21,340 bases of DNA from JBNKDD01 sp050288085 (GCA_050288085.1 JBNKDD010000070.1:1-21340), one strand, 5' to 3'; positions 13,126 through 20,976 are shown, counted from the stretch's first letter. Notes: a model not told the origin generated them from the sequence alone. Numbers and translations: made by a program.

Positions 13126-15291
13126 ATGGTCAATGTTGCGAACCTTACCCAACAGGTCACCGGTGGTAAACAGCTCAAAGCCTCAACTTTCCTGGTCGAA
13201 ACTTTCGACTTGTTCCTGCACAGCGATGAAGAGGGCCTGTATCGTCTCCAAAACCGGTTATCAGCCTTCTTCCGTTCGTTGGATGGCCCAGCTCGATTGG
13301 CAACCTGGCACATCCCAACCAGCCTCCGGCCCCTGATTGAGTGGACGATTGAGGAAGCCGAACGGACCGATAACCCCTGGCGCACCTCAGTGCTAATGGA
13401 ATACAGGCACTGGTACGAGCTGCTCGAACGCGAGGGCAACTACCAGCAGGCACTGTGCGGACTGACCTTCTGGACCGAGGCCGACGCCAGTACCTCCAGC
13501 CTCGGCATGGCAGCCCAGGCTGCATTAGGTACCCGGGTTAGCGAATCAATTTGGCCACCTCTAATGCAAGGCGAGTACCATATCAAACAACGACCGTTGT
13601 GGCATTTAGAGCCAGTCGGCAGGCCCTCTGGCCGCCCCCTGATTTGCCTGATGGGAAGCTACAGCTTCCAGCCGGTCGAGTGGACTTTCTTCCGCCCGAT
13701 GGCCCTACTCTTTTCAATGGATATCCCCATCGCGGTTTGTGTGGATATTCCCAAAACCTGGGAATCCCACGATGCGGTTGCCAAGCTGGAGGGAGTCGTC
13801 ACCGCCATGAACGCCCATCTGGCAGGCAGCAAGGGACTGGATACCTCCAGCCAGCGCCAGATCGCCGATTGCACCCAGGTGCTCGGCGAAATTCACGGCG
13901 GGCAGAACCTGCATGACGTGCAGATCAAGATCGCCCTGGCCGCCGACGACCCGGAGCAACTCAAAGACCGGATAGACGAGGTCAAAAAGCGCCTGAAGCC
14001 CTTCATGGGCCTACGGGTCGAAGTCGGAACCGACCAGGTCAAAGCTGCTCACTACTTTTCGTCAAAACCAACTTCCCGGCTGGATGGAAACCCGACCACC
14101 TGGCCGATGGTATCCAACACCCTGGCTCTGACCACCGGTTTCCTCGGTATGCGCAAGCTCGAACCCCGACCCGGCATTGTCCGCGGGGTCAATGTCAGCG
14201 GCAGCGGCCCCTACATCTACGATGACTGGGAACTGAGTGCCGGCAAGAAGGCCACCCACGAGGTCTGGGTCGGTACGACCGGAATGGGCAAAACCTTTGG
14301 CCTGAACTGCTTCCTGGCCCGCTCCCTGGCCCACTATGGCATCCCGTTTGACCTGCTCGAACCGATGGGGCACGGCCAGATGCTGGGCAAGGCCTTCAAC
14401 ATCGAGGCCTTCAGCCTGAGCGCCCGGCGCACCTGCCTGAATCCACACGACCCGGTTTATCCCCGGCTGGGGGAGCAGATCGCGCATGTGATCGGCATCT
14501 ACGAGACCTTTCTCCAGCGGCGGCTGGGAGGCGATCCGACCACCAATATCCAGAGATCCTTACTCTCCCAGGCGCTGCATGAACATTATAAAGGTCATGA
14601 GCTTATGACCATGTCCCCTAAAGATGCTCCCCTGATAGAGGATGTAGCCACAACCCTCGCCACTTTAGGCGGAACAGAGCGCGTGCATGAACTGGCCCGC
14701 GAGTTTGCCGAGGAGATCGCCGGGTTAGCCACCGGCACCGGGCCCTTCGGCCACTTCTTGAATGGACATACCAACGTCGATTTCTCGATCTCCCGCGAGG
14801 AAGAGCCGCGCATTTTCTGCTTCCACGAGATGGAGGAAGACGACGTGCTGGTCGCCATCGCTTACACCCAGGTGCTGGCCGCGCTGATGCGCACGGCGTT
14901 GGCCAACGACAATCCGCGGATCATCGCGGTCGACGAGGTCTACCGGATGATGAAACACCCCAGCCTGATGGACTTCCTGATCATCGCCGTGAAGGTGCTG
15001 CGCACCAAGCGCAAGAAGGTGATCGTCATCGACCAGCAGATGCGCATCTTCCTTTCTGATCCCAAAACGCGCCTGCTATTCGAGAACTGCCCAATCCGGG
15101 TCATCTTCGGACAGAAAGGCGGCGAGGATGTATTCTTCAACGACCCGGCCTTTGCCCACCTGACCGATCAGCATCGCAAGCTGATCGCCGAACTGCCCCG
15201 CTTTCGCTTCATGATGGAGACTGACGAAGGAATTTTTTACTTGAACAGCACGCCTTCCCGCAGCGAACTGCGACGGTATGGCGCATCATAA
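13126..15291 (+). CDS. virB4: VirB4/TraC-family T4SS ATPase
   Basis: This 721-residue cytoplasmic ATPase energises assembly and substrate movement in type IV secretion. The N-terminal half (about 1-370) is the variable VirB4 domain. Walker A is VGTTGMGKT (about residues 382-390) and Walker B is RIIAVDEVYRMM with the DE pair near 603-604. The following VKVLRTKRKKVIVIDQQMRIFLSD and ENCPIRVIFGQKG segments match the late VirB4 motifs, where arginines and glutamines contact nucleotide. The length is near the family norm, although no membrane segment is evident. The start follows AGGAGA. It is the most secure marker that this operon encodes a T4SS. No coupling protein of the VirD4 type follows within the window. 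Confidence 0.92.
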   Translation: MVNVANLTQQVTGGKQLKASTFLVETFDLFLHSDEEGLYRLQNRLSAFFRSLDGPARLATWHIPTSLRPLIEWTIEEAERTDNPWRTSVLMEYRHWYELLEREGNYQQALCGLTFWTEADASTSSLGMAAQAALGTRVSESIWPPLMQGEYHIKQRPLWHLEPVGRPSGRPLICLMGSYSFQPVEWTFFRPMALLFSMDIPIAVCVDIPKTWESHDAVAKLEGVVTAMNAHLAGSKGLDTSSQRQIADCTQVLGEIHGGQNLHDVQIKIALAADDPEQLKDRIDEVKKRLKPFMGLRVEVGTDQVKAAHYFSSKPTSRLDGNPTTWPMVSNTLALTTGFLGMRKLEPRPGIVRGVNVSGSGPYIYDDWELSAGKKATHEVWVGTTGMGKTFGLNCFLARSLAHYGIPFDLLEPMGHGQMLGKAFNIEAFSLSARRTCLNPHDPVYPRLGEQIAHVIGIYETFLQRRLGGDPTTNIQRSLLSQALHEHYKGHELMTMSPKDAPLIEDVATTLATLGGTERVHELAREFAEEIAGLATGTGPFGHFLNGHTNVDFSISREEEPRIFCFHEMEEDDVLVAIAYTQVLAALMRTALANDNPRIIAVDEVYRMMKHPSLMDFLIIAVKVLRTKRKKVIVIDQQMRIFLSDPKTRLLFENCPIRVIFGQKGGEDVFFNDPAFAHLTDQHRKLIAELPRFRFMMETDEGIFYLNSTPSRSELRRYGAS

Positions 15292-15307
15292 GTAAGGAGA
15301 ACTATAA

Positions 15308-15907
15308 ATGCCACCCACAACATCTACAACACCACTCGACACGATCACAGAGACCGAAAAACTGGCCGCTACCAGGATGAAATGGTGGGGGGTGTATCTT
15401 GTCCGCGAGAAGCGCCGCCTGCAGGGGATTGCCGACCGGGTGAATGCCCAGGCCACGGCCCAGGCTGTAGGGCACACGCCCCCCCCTGCTCTACCCGATC
15501 CAACGGCCTTCCAGGAAGCTATCGAACCTGATCCCAGCCCTTCCACATCTGGTGGTGAGACGCCCGAAGAAATGCTCCTTCGCCTCGATACCCAGATCGC
15601 CGTAGAAGAGGCTACCGCTGAGCTCGAAGCAGAAGAGGCAGAAACTGCCCTGGCTGCTGCCGATGAACCGGCTGAGATCATCCCTCCTGATCAATGGAAG
15701 GATCCTTCACCTTCAGGGAAGGACATCACTCCGGCCCAGGTCGCTCTCAGCCAGGAAGTGCCGCTGTATGATGCAGACAACACTCCTCCAGCGGCAGGCC
15801 AAACGAACCATTCTACCGGTGGTCCAGATGACGATGCCCGGCACGGGCAAATCATCACCGGTAAGGCGTCAGTACGGAGCCATTTTTCAGGTGATGAGAA
15901 TTACTAG
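15308..15907 (+). CDS. Acidic low-complexity hypothetical protein
   Basis: This 199-residue protein starts behind TAAGGAG, 16 bp after VirB4, so it belongs to the same operon and ends it. The first 60 residues contain a more ordered-looking helical part (TETEKLAATRMKWWGVYLVREKRRLQGIADRV). The remainder is acidic and rich in Ala, Glu, Pro and Asp with no signal peptide or membrane segment, and is probably disordered. I recognise no family. The position suggests an accessory to VirB4 or a substrate adaptor, but that is only context. No clear intrinsic terminator follows it. Confidence 0.55.
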   Translation: MPPTTSTTPLDTITETEKLAATRMKWWGVYLVREKRRLQGIADRVNAQATAQAVGHTPPPALPDPTAFQEAIEPDPSPSTSGGETPEEMLLRLDTQIAVEEATAELEAEEAETALAAADEPAEIIPPDQWKDPSPSGKDITPAQVALSQEVPLYDADNTPPAAGQTNHSTGGPDDDARHGQIITGKASVRSHFSGDENY

Positions 15908-15981
15908 CGGTTTCGGAATCCTAAGACAGCCAATCAAAACTGCCAACAAAGGATAAAAGATGCATTTAATGGATTTTGGGA

Positions 15982-16010
15982 TTGCCCTTCCGACCGGAAG
16001 CGCATATACT
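15982..16010 (+). promoter_or_regulatory. Promoter of the prim-pol gene
   Basis: TTGCCC (15982-15987) and TATACT (16005-16010) are separated by exactly 17 bp. The start point would be near 16017, giving a leader of about 210 nt before the ATG at 16226. This promoter would make the replication gene independent of the transfer operon. Confidence 0.6.
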
Positions 16011-16016
16011 AAAAAA

Positions 16017-16225
16017 GACAACCCGGGGAGAAAACCCCCGGATTAAAAGCAATACCGCCCTTGCTACTTGATCTTGGCGGGTCTTGAGCAAGAGCGGCGC
16101 GCTGGGCGACGCTGCTATTTATCTTTTTAGCGTCTAACAGTAGTATACACAATCCGTAAACTACTGACAAGCCCCTAGAGGAAACTCCACGCCGCTCTTG
16201 CTAACCATCAGAAACATTGGTTAGC
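16017..16225 (+). ncRNA. Structured 5' leader of the prim-pol gene
   Basis: The leader opens with a hairpin CCGGGG/CCCCGG (16023-16041), then CCGCC/GGCGG (16055-16080). A perfect 13-bp stem joins 16087-16099 (AGCAAGAGCGGCG) to 16190-16202. It encloses three hairpins: GACGCT/AGCGTC (16108-16134), CAGTAG/CTACTG (16138-16166) and GAG-GAAA-CTC with a GNRA tetraloop (16178-16187). The result is a four-way junction. The 5' arm of the closing stem can instead pair its first six bases with CTTGCT at 16060-16065. A last hairpin, GCTAACCA/TGGTTAGC (16200-16225), ends exactly at the start codon. No Shine-Dalgarno is visible near that codon. Together this suggests RNA-level control of the replication protein. 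Confidence 0.6.
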
Positions 16226-18379
16226 ATGGTAGATACGTATAAACTCACTCAAAACTTAGTTCGTCCGTATCCTTTAACTGCTCAGGTTGCGCACCAACTG
16301 CTCGATCTCGGCCTCGATGTGATCCCGATCCACTCGAGCCGAAAAGAACCCCTTTATACCCAATGGCAGACCCGTGAACCGGAAGACCAAATCAACCAGG
16401 CCCTCGATAAACACCAAGACTTCAACATCGGTGTTCGAGGGGGTGGCGGTGCTGGCCTGGTCGTCATCGACTGTGAGGATGAGCAGACTCGCCAACGGGT
16501 CGAAGGTTGGCTTGACATCAACGATATCAACCCTTACCTGATCATCCATTCCGCCTCTGGTTCTGGTTGCCATATCTGGCTCACCTGCCACAACCGGCCA
16601 CCCGACTACGATTCGTACAGTAATCTCCATCCCTTCTTCGGCTCCGGCGAGGTGCGCTATGGCCCGCGCTCCCAATCGCTGGCCCCACCCAGCATCGCCT
16701 ACTCCAAACGCTCAAAACAAACCGGAAGCTATTCGTTTGAGCAAGAGCTTGACGAGGCCCTACTGGTCTTTGAAGAGGAATTTGTACCGGTCGATTGGAA
16801 CGATGTCATCACTCCACTCTTCGATGGTCTGGCCGGTAATACCGCAGATGAAAGTCAACCCCCAGTACCTCCTACATCGGGAATCAACCCTGCCTGGCTG
16901 CCCCATCAGCCAGCCCCCAGGCTTGTTTACGAACTGGTAAAAGCTCAACAGGGTGTACCGGCCAATGTTCCTATTCCCCATCCCAGGGGCACACGCGAAG
17001 ATTATGACAGCCGCTCAGAGGTCGAGCAGGCAATCATCTGCATCCTGATTCTGTGTGGTTGGCCGCTGAGTGCCATCAAAAATTTCTTTAATTCACACCA
17101 ATTGGGGCACTATAACAGCCACTATAAACAATCCTATTACTTATCACTTAGTTATCAAAGGGCCTGCCAGCACCTGTTCGACGAAGATCCCATCCGGCGC
17201 GAGATCGCCGACTACTATCACCGGATTGCTTCAATGCCCTGGCCGGGCAGCTCTTATCTCACACGCGACGTTTATCTATACATTATCCTGATCGCCTGGC
17301 GTGAAGCCTCCTGGGAACCCATTGTTCCCCACCACGATCTCCAACAGCACCTCGATGCCAGTCAGGGCGGCATAACCGATGCCCTCAATCGCCTGGAAGA
17401 ACAATACCAGGCAATCCAGCGCGAAAAAGTCGAACATCGAGGCTATAACAAAATCATCATCTCCCGGGATGCACAATTCCCGTCCACACAGTCACAGTGG
17501 GGGTATATACAACTTGGTTGCTATAGTCCCTTTTGGACTATCCAAGTGGATCAAGAGCTACCGCGGAGTGTCTCGCTGGTCTATGCAGCCTTATCGGAAC
17601 AGCCATGCTCTATCAGGGAGATTTCGCTGGCTACAGGGGTCAGTCGGAATACAGTTTCGGCTTGTTTACATGGACTTGAGGATCATGCGTTGGCAGTTCA
17701 AATTAGTCGGTATTCGTGGGTGGTAGGTGATAGTCCTATGGAATCAGAGGGAGGCTTTAGAAGTCTCCAGGAAGCCGCAGAACAGGCAATTGAGGCTGAT
17801 GAAGGTTGTTCTCTAGAGCTATTTGTAGAACAGCCCAGAGAGCCTGTGAATAGCTCTTGGGAGGCTGATCCGGTTGAGGTGTATATCAGGGTCATGGCTA
17901 AAGTTTATGGACGCCGAATTTGGAGAGAGCGGCTCTCTGAAGCTAATTGCCAGTGTCTGGAGGAGTTGGCTGAATTGCTGGCAATCTTGCATGAGGACGA
18001 CCAACTAAGATCAGATTCAGTTTATGACTATATTCTCTGGGCTGCTCGCGCATTTCTTGAGCGTCAACCGGAGTGGCCGCTGTTGTGGATCAACGTACTA
18101 TGTGCTCCCAGTGTTGTCTCCTGGTATAGCAATCTGACCCGGCCAAGTCGAGATGCCCGCCGCTGGTGTGGAGATGAGCATCTCATGCTTGGAGAAGATG
18201 AATCTCCAGAGATGCCTGACAAGCCAAGTGTTTCATGCAAGACCACCAACTCACATTCGCAGGCTGGCAATCTGGCCGACATCCGAGATTCCGCTGATGA
18301 GGTGGTCTGCGTTCATGATGATGGGTGGTGTACTCGTCGAGCTTCAACTGGCCAGCATTACCTGGACCCGCTTGAATGA
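16226..18379 (+). CDS. Primase-polymerase (prim-pol) replication protein
   Basis: The ATG at 16226 gives 717 residues; the only other nearby start is a TTG at 16217. Residues about 15-190 match the bifunctional primase/polymerase N-terminal domain. Visible motifs are the acidic metal site VVIDCED (D82, E84), SGSGCHIWL with His116, and EVRYGPRSQSLAPPSI (arginine and Pro-Pro-Ser motif). Such proteins prime and start replication of plasmids and phages. There is no helicase domain. The middle (about 250-420) is helical, with a winged-helix-like part. Residues about 440-500 look like a second winged helix (REISLATGVSRNTVSACLHGL). From about 17500 the DNA becomes visibly less GC-rich and codon use changes, suggesting that the C-terminal third has another origin. 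It is transcribed from its own promoter and meets the partition operon tail to tail. Confidence 0.8.
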   Translation: MVDTYKLTQNLVRPYPLTAQVAHQLLDLGLDVIPIHSSRKEPLYTQWQTREPEDQINQALDKHQDFNIGVRGGGGAGLVVIDCEDEQTRQRVEGWLDINDINPYLIIHSASGSGCHIWLTCHNRPPDYDSYSNLHPFFGSGEVRYGPRSQSLAPPSIAYSKRSKQTGSYSFEQELDEALLVFEEEFVPVDWNDVITPLFDGLAGNTADESQPPVPPTSGINPAWLPHQPAPRLVYELVKAQQGVPANVPIPHPRGTREDYDSRSEVEQAIICILILCGWPLSAIKNFFNSHQLGHYNSHYKQSYYLSLSYQRACQHLFDEDPIRREIADYYHRIASMPWPGSSYLTRDVYLYIILIAWREASWEPIVPHHDLQQHLDASQGGITDALNRLEEQYQAIQREKVEHRGYNKIIISRDAQFPSTQSQWGYIQLGCYSPFWTIQVDQELPRSVSLVYAALSEQPCSIREISLATGVSRNTVSACLHGLEDHALAVQISRYSWVVGDSPMESEGGFRSLQEAAEQAIEADEGCSLELFVEQPREPVNSSWEADPVEVYIRVMAKVYGRRIWRERLSEANCQCLEELAELLAILHEDDQLRSDSVYDYILWAARAFLERQPEWPLLWINVLCAPSVVSWYSNLTRPSRDARRWCGDEHLMLGEDESPEMPDKPSVSCKTTNSHSQAGNLADIRDSADEVVCVHDDGWCTRRASTGQHYLDPLE

Positions 18380-18385
18380 GGGAAC

Positions 18386-18425
18386 AAAAATCCGCCGATA
18401 AGCTATGGCTTGCCGGCGGGTTTCC
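18386..18425. terminator. Bidirectional terminator between convergent genes
   Basis: CCGCCG (18392-18397) pairs with CGGCGG (18414-18419), with an inner AGC/GCT pair. On the minus strand the stem is followed by ATTTTTGTT, a good U-tract ending the partition operon. On the plus strand only GTTTCCCATTT follows, weaker, ending the prim-pol transcript. Confidence 0.75.
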
Positions 18426-18428
18426 CAT

Positions 18429-18662
18429 TTAAGCTTCCGACTCGATTATCTTGAGTACTCGATCAATCAAATCGATGAATGCTCGTCTCTTCTCTACGGA
18501 AAGCTCATGCCACCCAGCATCGATGTCATCTTCCTGGATTACCTGATGGCAGTGATCGCAGCACAGTACATCCTCATGGTCATGGGCTTCCCACCAGATC
18601 TGCCCCTCATGGCAGTAGGGACAGACTTTACCTTCCTTGAATACAAAATCATCTGGCAGCAT
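18429..18662 (-). CDS. Small zinc-ribbon protein
   Basis: The ATG at 18662 is chosen because AGGAGG (minus strand, 18675-18670) lies seven bases before it. The frame runs two codons further to a TTG that would overlap the ribosome site. The protein has 77 residues. CPYC and CDHC pairs, 17 residues apart, form a likely zinc knuckle or ribbon, with extra histidines nearby (HDHEDVLCCDHCH). The C-terminal third is a helix (VEKRRAFIDLIDRVLKIIE). It is the last gene of the partition operon, 17 bp after the ParM-like gene. The function is unknown. Small zinc ribbons can bind nucleic acid or protein partners, so an accessory role in plasmid maintenance is possible. Confidence 0.65.
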   Translation of the reverse strand: MLPDDFVFKEGKVCPYCHEGQIWWEAHDHEDVLCCDHCHQVIQEDDIDAGWHELSVEKRRAFIDLIDRVLKIIESEA

Positions 18663-18679
18663 TGCCAATCCTCCTGGTT

Positions 18680-19735
18680 CTAATGCTGAGCCTGTATCTT
18701 TCTGAAACGCTCATAGCGCATCATTCCCAGAGCATTAGCCCGGTGAGCCTCTCCCTCCGGTATGATCCGGATGTCGTGGTCCAACTGGGCGGCCAACAGT
18801 GGCCCGATGATTGGCCCACCACCGCCGGATATGATGACAGCCTGATAGTCAACGCCACCACCCAGGTCTTCATTCCATACCCGCAAGGCATCATCCATCA
18901 AGTCAACGAGTGCATCATCCACAATACCTGATACATCAAAGGTCTCGTTCTTGTGCTGGTACTGCTTGGTTCGGATGATCTCATTCAACACATGCGATGG
19001 AATCTCCGACCTCTGCCATCGCCGTTTAATCGCCCGGCTTACCGCGTTTCTCACATCTATGATGCCGCTGGTCACACTCTCGTTGTAGCTGCCAATCGAC
19101 AATGCATCGAATGTCATAATGTCCAGGGTAAATCCACCAAAGTCAAACACGACAACCCGTGACCCGGCCAACTCTCTATCTAAGAAGTCCCGGCCACTTT
19201 CCTTCAGGCACATATAGCACAATGAGCCAAACCCTTCCGGCACCATACTGATGGTATCTGGATCAACGAAGAAGTTTAAATCCCGGCCTTGATAGAAAAC
19301 GTTCCAGTTGCCTGCAAAGATTTCGTTCAGTTCGTAGTGAAATTTTTGTCGGATGAGAGCCACCGGAATATTGTAGGTCAGCTCAATGGTATCTGACCGA
19401 TTTGGATACAGGGCTGCAAAGGTGGCTGCGACTAGTGCCCGCCACTCCTCTGTGCCATACCGAGAATAAGTAGTCTTCTGTCGGCTCTTGACAGCTACCC
19501 GATAGGCAGCTTCACCAACTATCCATTCAGTATCATCCAGGGCGATCCGGACACTCTCGCCTACCTCACTCCGTTGGTCGCTGCCCGCCCCATCTCCTGC
19601 AAACAGCCCCAGGGAATACAGTTCATCGTCCTGACCGTCGTACTGAACTGCTGCATTTCGGATAACAACATCATTGTTTTGTGTTGCTGCCTTCGCTGCA
19701 ACGTTTCCGAAATCTCCACAAATCTTGTAAGCCAT
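18680..19735 (-). CDS. parM: ParM/StbA-like actin-type segregation ATPase
   Basis: This 351-residue protein has the actin-fold signatures in order: phosphate-1 loop GDFGNVAAK (D8-N11), phosphate-2 loop VVVFDFGGFTLDI (about 194-206) and the adenosine motif VIISGGGGPI (about 300-309), followed by EGEAHRANALGM near the end. ParM proteins polymerise into filaments with nucleotide and push plasmid copies apart, working with a DNA-binding adaptor (ParR) on a centromere (parC). Two candidate adaptors lie upstream in the same operon. The ribosome site before the ATG (AAGGA, about 12 bases away) is poor, so translation may depend on the upstream gene or on the hairpin in the 76-bp gap. Archaeal or Alp-type relatives are possible, but the general family is clear. 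Confidence 0.85.
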   Translation of the reverse strand: MAYKICGDFGNVAAKAATQNNDVVIRNAAVQYDGQDDELYSLGLFAGDGAGSDQRSEVGESVRIALDDTEWIVGEAAYRVAVKSRQKTTYSRYGTEEWRALVAATFAALYPNRSDTIELTYNIPVALIRQKFHYELNEIFAGNWNVFYQGRDLNFFVDPDTISMVPEGFGSLCYMCLKESGRDFLDRELAGSRVVVFDFGGFTLDIMTFDALSIGSYNESVTSGIIDVRNAVSRAIKRRWQRSEIPSHVLNEIIRTKQYQHKNETFDVSGIVDDALVDLMDDALRVWNEDLGGGVDYQAVIISGGGGPIIGPLLAAQLDHDIRIIPEGEAHRANALGMMRYERFRKIQAQH

Positions 19736-19768
19736 AATATGCTATAATCCTTTTCTGTCTTATGATTA

Positions 19769-19812
19769 GAGTCGCCAGTGGCACCTTCTTCCAATACCGT
19801 CATTGGTGACTC
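19769..19812. repeat. Inverted repeat between the HTH/coiled-coil gene and parM
   Basis: GAGTCGCCA (19769-19777) and TGGTGACTC (19804-19812) can form a 9-bp stem with one G-U pair. It starts at the stop codon of the upstream gene and fills most of the gap before the ParM start. A T-run follows only on the plus strand, so on the transcribed strand it is more likely a translational or processing element than a terminator. Confidence 0.45.
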
Positions 19813-20411
19813 TACTTTTTGTCTGCTAATTGTTCGTTCAACATTTCGATCTTTGCCTCTAGTCTTCCAATCTCCCGGCTTAGTTCGTTTATTCTATTTT
19901 CTCGTGAGTCCTCCTTTTCCGACTGTCGCTGAACAGCCGCTAATTCACCTTCCAGTACCCCAATTTTGTGGCGGGCTTGAATAAGCGCCTCATTTTTCTC
20001 TTTTAGCTCATCTTCTCGGCTGGCTAGTTTTCGCTTCAAATCCTCCTTCTCTTTCCTTTCCTCTCCCAGTGCCAATTGATATTGACCAATCTGTTGCTCG
20101 TATTCTATGATACTGCGTCCCTCACCCACGCTAGGTGAGAGTGACACATCAAACATGCCCTCAAATAGACCCTGTTCTACCTCGTTGGCAATAATCGTCT
20201 TAATTTCGTCATATGTTCTACCCCCATTCGACAATTCATCCACTCGGCGCATTATGCTTACATCCCTTGCGTCAAATACCATTTTCGACCCATCATAAGA
20301 CGAAGCACCTTTGGAGAGATACTCCTCAATCGCCTTGGCTCTGTTGCGAATTGTTTCTGCTGTAACGCCCTGCATTCGAGCCAATCTGGTTGTCGTAATC
20401 TGGTCAGGCAT
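19812..20411 (-). CDS. MerR-like HTH protein with long C-terminal coiled coil
   Basis: This 199-residue protein has an N-terminal winged-HTH of MerR type at about residues 5-80: TTRLARMQGVTAETIRNRAK, then a MVFDARDVSIMRRVDEL segment and GGRTYDEIKTII. Residues about 100-197 are a heptad-rich, charged coiled coil (EEYQ..., KEKEDLKRKLASREDELKEKNE and so on). HTH plus coiled coil is the plan of plasmid proteins such as KfrA and of some centromere-binding adaptors, which polymerise or bridge DNA. It lies between the ParR-like gene and parM. A role in the centromere complex or as autoregulator is inferred. The start is the ATG at 20411, with AGAGGTAGG upstream. The partial gene at the right end of the window begins with a similar domain. 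Confidence 0.7.
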   Translation of the reverse strand: MPDQITTTRLARMQGVTAETIRNRAKAIEEYLSKGASSYDGSKMVFDARDVSIMRRVDELSNGGRTYDEIKTIIANEVEQGLFEGMFDVSLSPSVGEGRSIIEYEQQIGQYQLALGEERKEKEDLKRKLASREDELKEKNEALIQARHKIGVLEGELAAVQRQSEKEDSRENRINELSREIGRLEAKIEMLNEQLADKK

Positions 20412-20453
20412 AATAACCTACCTCTTTTCCCGCCCGCGTATCTTCTAAGATAC

Positions 20454-20795
20454 TCACAGTTTATCAAATCCCTGCTGCACCCCTAGTAGTCTCTGTGTCA
20501 GGGGATCGGCGGGATCAGCATAAGTCTCCTCTTCTTCCACCTCACCCCCTGCATATTCTGGGAGTTGGTGTATAACACCCAAAGAAGCCATTTCTCCTGG
20601 AGCTGGTATATACCCTACTGCATCTCTCAGGTCATACCATTGACTAAGCAACTCCTTTACTACGCCACTCAGGTTCACCTCTCCCTGTTCCAAGTCTCTT
20701 TTCATGCGCTCTGCAAGCTTCATATCGCGGGGTGAACGTGGTGACAGCTTAAATTTGAACTGACGTAGCGGCATTTCTGGTTTATTTGTGCCCAT
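20454..20795 (-). CDS. ParR-like ribbon-helix-helix adaptor candidate
   Basis: This 113-residue protein opens with a strand RQFKFKLSPRSPRDMKLAER, then two helices with a short turn (RMKRDLEQGEVNLSGVVKELLSQWYDL). That is the ribbon-helix-helix order used by ParR/StbB proteins to bind centromere repeats. The C-terminal 60 residues are acidic and probably flexible (GGEVEEEETYADPADPLTQRLLG); in ParR proteins the tail contacts the ParM filament. GAGGAG lies five bases before the ATG. It is the first gene of the operon that ends with parM and the zinc-ribbon gene, next to repeats that could be the centromere. The order adaptor-then-ATPase is the reverse of classic parMR. The family call is by fold pattern only. 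Confidence 0.55.
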   Translation of the reverse strand: MGTNKPEMPLRQFKFKLSPRSPRDMKLAERMKRDLEQGEVNLSGVVKELLSQWYDLRDAVGYIPAPGEMASLGVIHQLPEYAGGEVEEEETYADPADPLTQRLLGVQQGFDKL

Positions 20796-20827
20796 GACAC
20801 TCCTCTTCTCTCAGGGTGACCACTCAA

Positions 20828-20931
20828 GTACCCCCTATAGTGTACACCAATATTTGTCAACTTGGCAAAATAGCTGCAAAATTGGCAAAGTCAGCCGATT
20901 ATTTGATGTTAGTGTACCCCCCGGTGGGTAC
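20828..20931. repeat. Control-region repeats: candidate centromere/operator
   Basis: GTACCCCC occurs at 20828-20835 and 20914-20921, AGTGTAC at 20839-20845 and 20911-20917, and TTGGCAAA at 20862-20869 and 20882-20889 (exact 20-bp spacing). GTACCC (20914-20919) and GGGTAC (20926-20931) make an 18-bp interrupted palindrome. The repeats surround the promoter of the partition operon, which is where ParR or MerR-like proteins would bind. Confidence 0.5.
20834..20860 (-). promoter_or_regulatory. Promoter of the partition operon
   Basis: On the minus strand TTGACA (20860-20855) is perfect and TATAGG (20839-20834) follows after 15 bp, a short spacer. The -10 overlaps the GTACCCCC repeat, as expected for a repressor-controlled promoter. 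Confidence 0.5.
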
Positions 20932-20946
20932 TGCTTTTGGTTAAAC

Positions 20947-20976
20947 TAGACATCTTATACATATCGGCTATATAAT
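20947..20976 (+). promoter_or_regulatory. Promoter of the right-end HTH gene
   Basis: TAGACA (20947-20952) and a perfect TATAAT (20971-20976) are 18 bp apart. Transcription would start near 20983, leaving a leader of about 58 nt that contains a small TTCGGC/GCCGGAA hairpin (about 21001). Confidence 0.6.

Noticed and set aside
16161..16190. Hammerhead-ribozyme-like CTGACAAG ... GGAAAC in the prim-pol leader
   Set aside because: The core needs CUGANGA; here the essential G is an A and the stems do not close properly.
16171..16190. RNase P-like GAGGAAACTCC segment
   Set aside because: It differs from the conserved GAGGAAAGTCC and the other conserved RNase P regions are missing. The segment forms a small GNRA hairpin instead.
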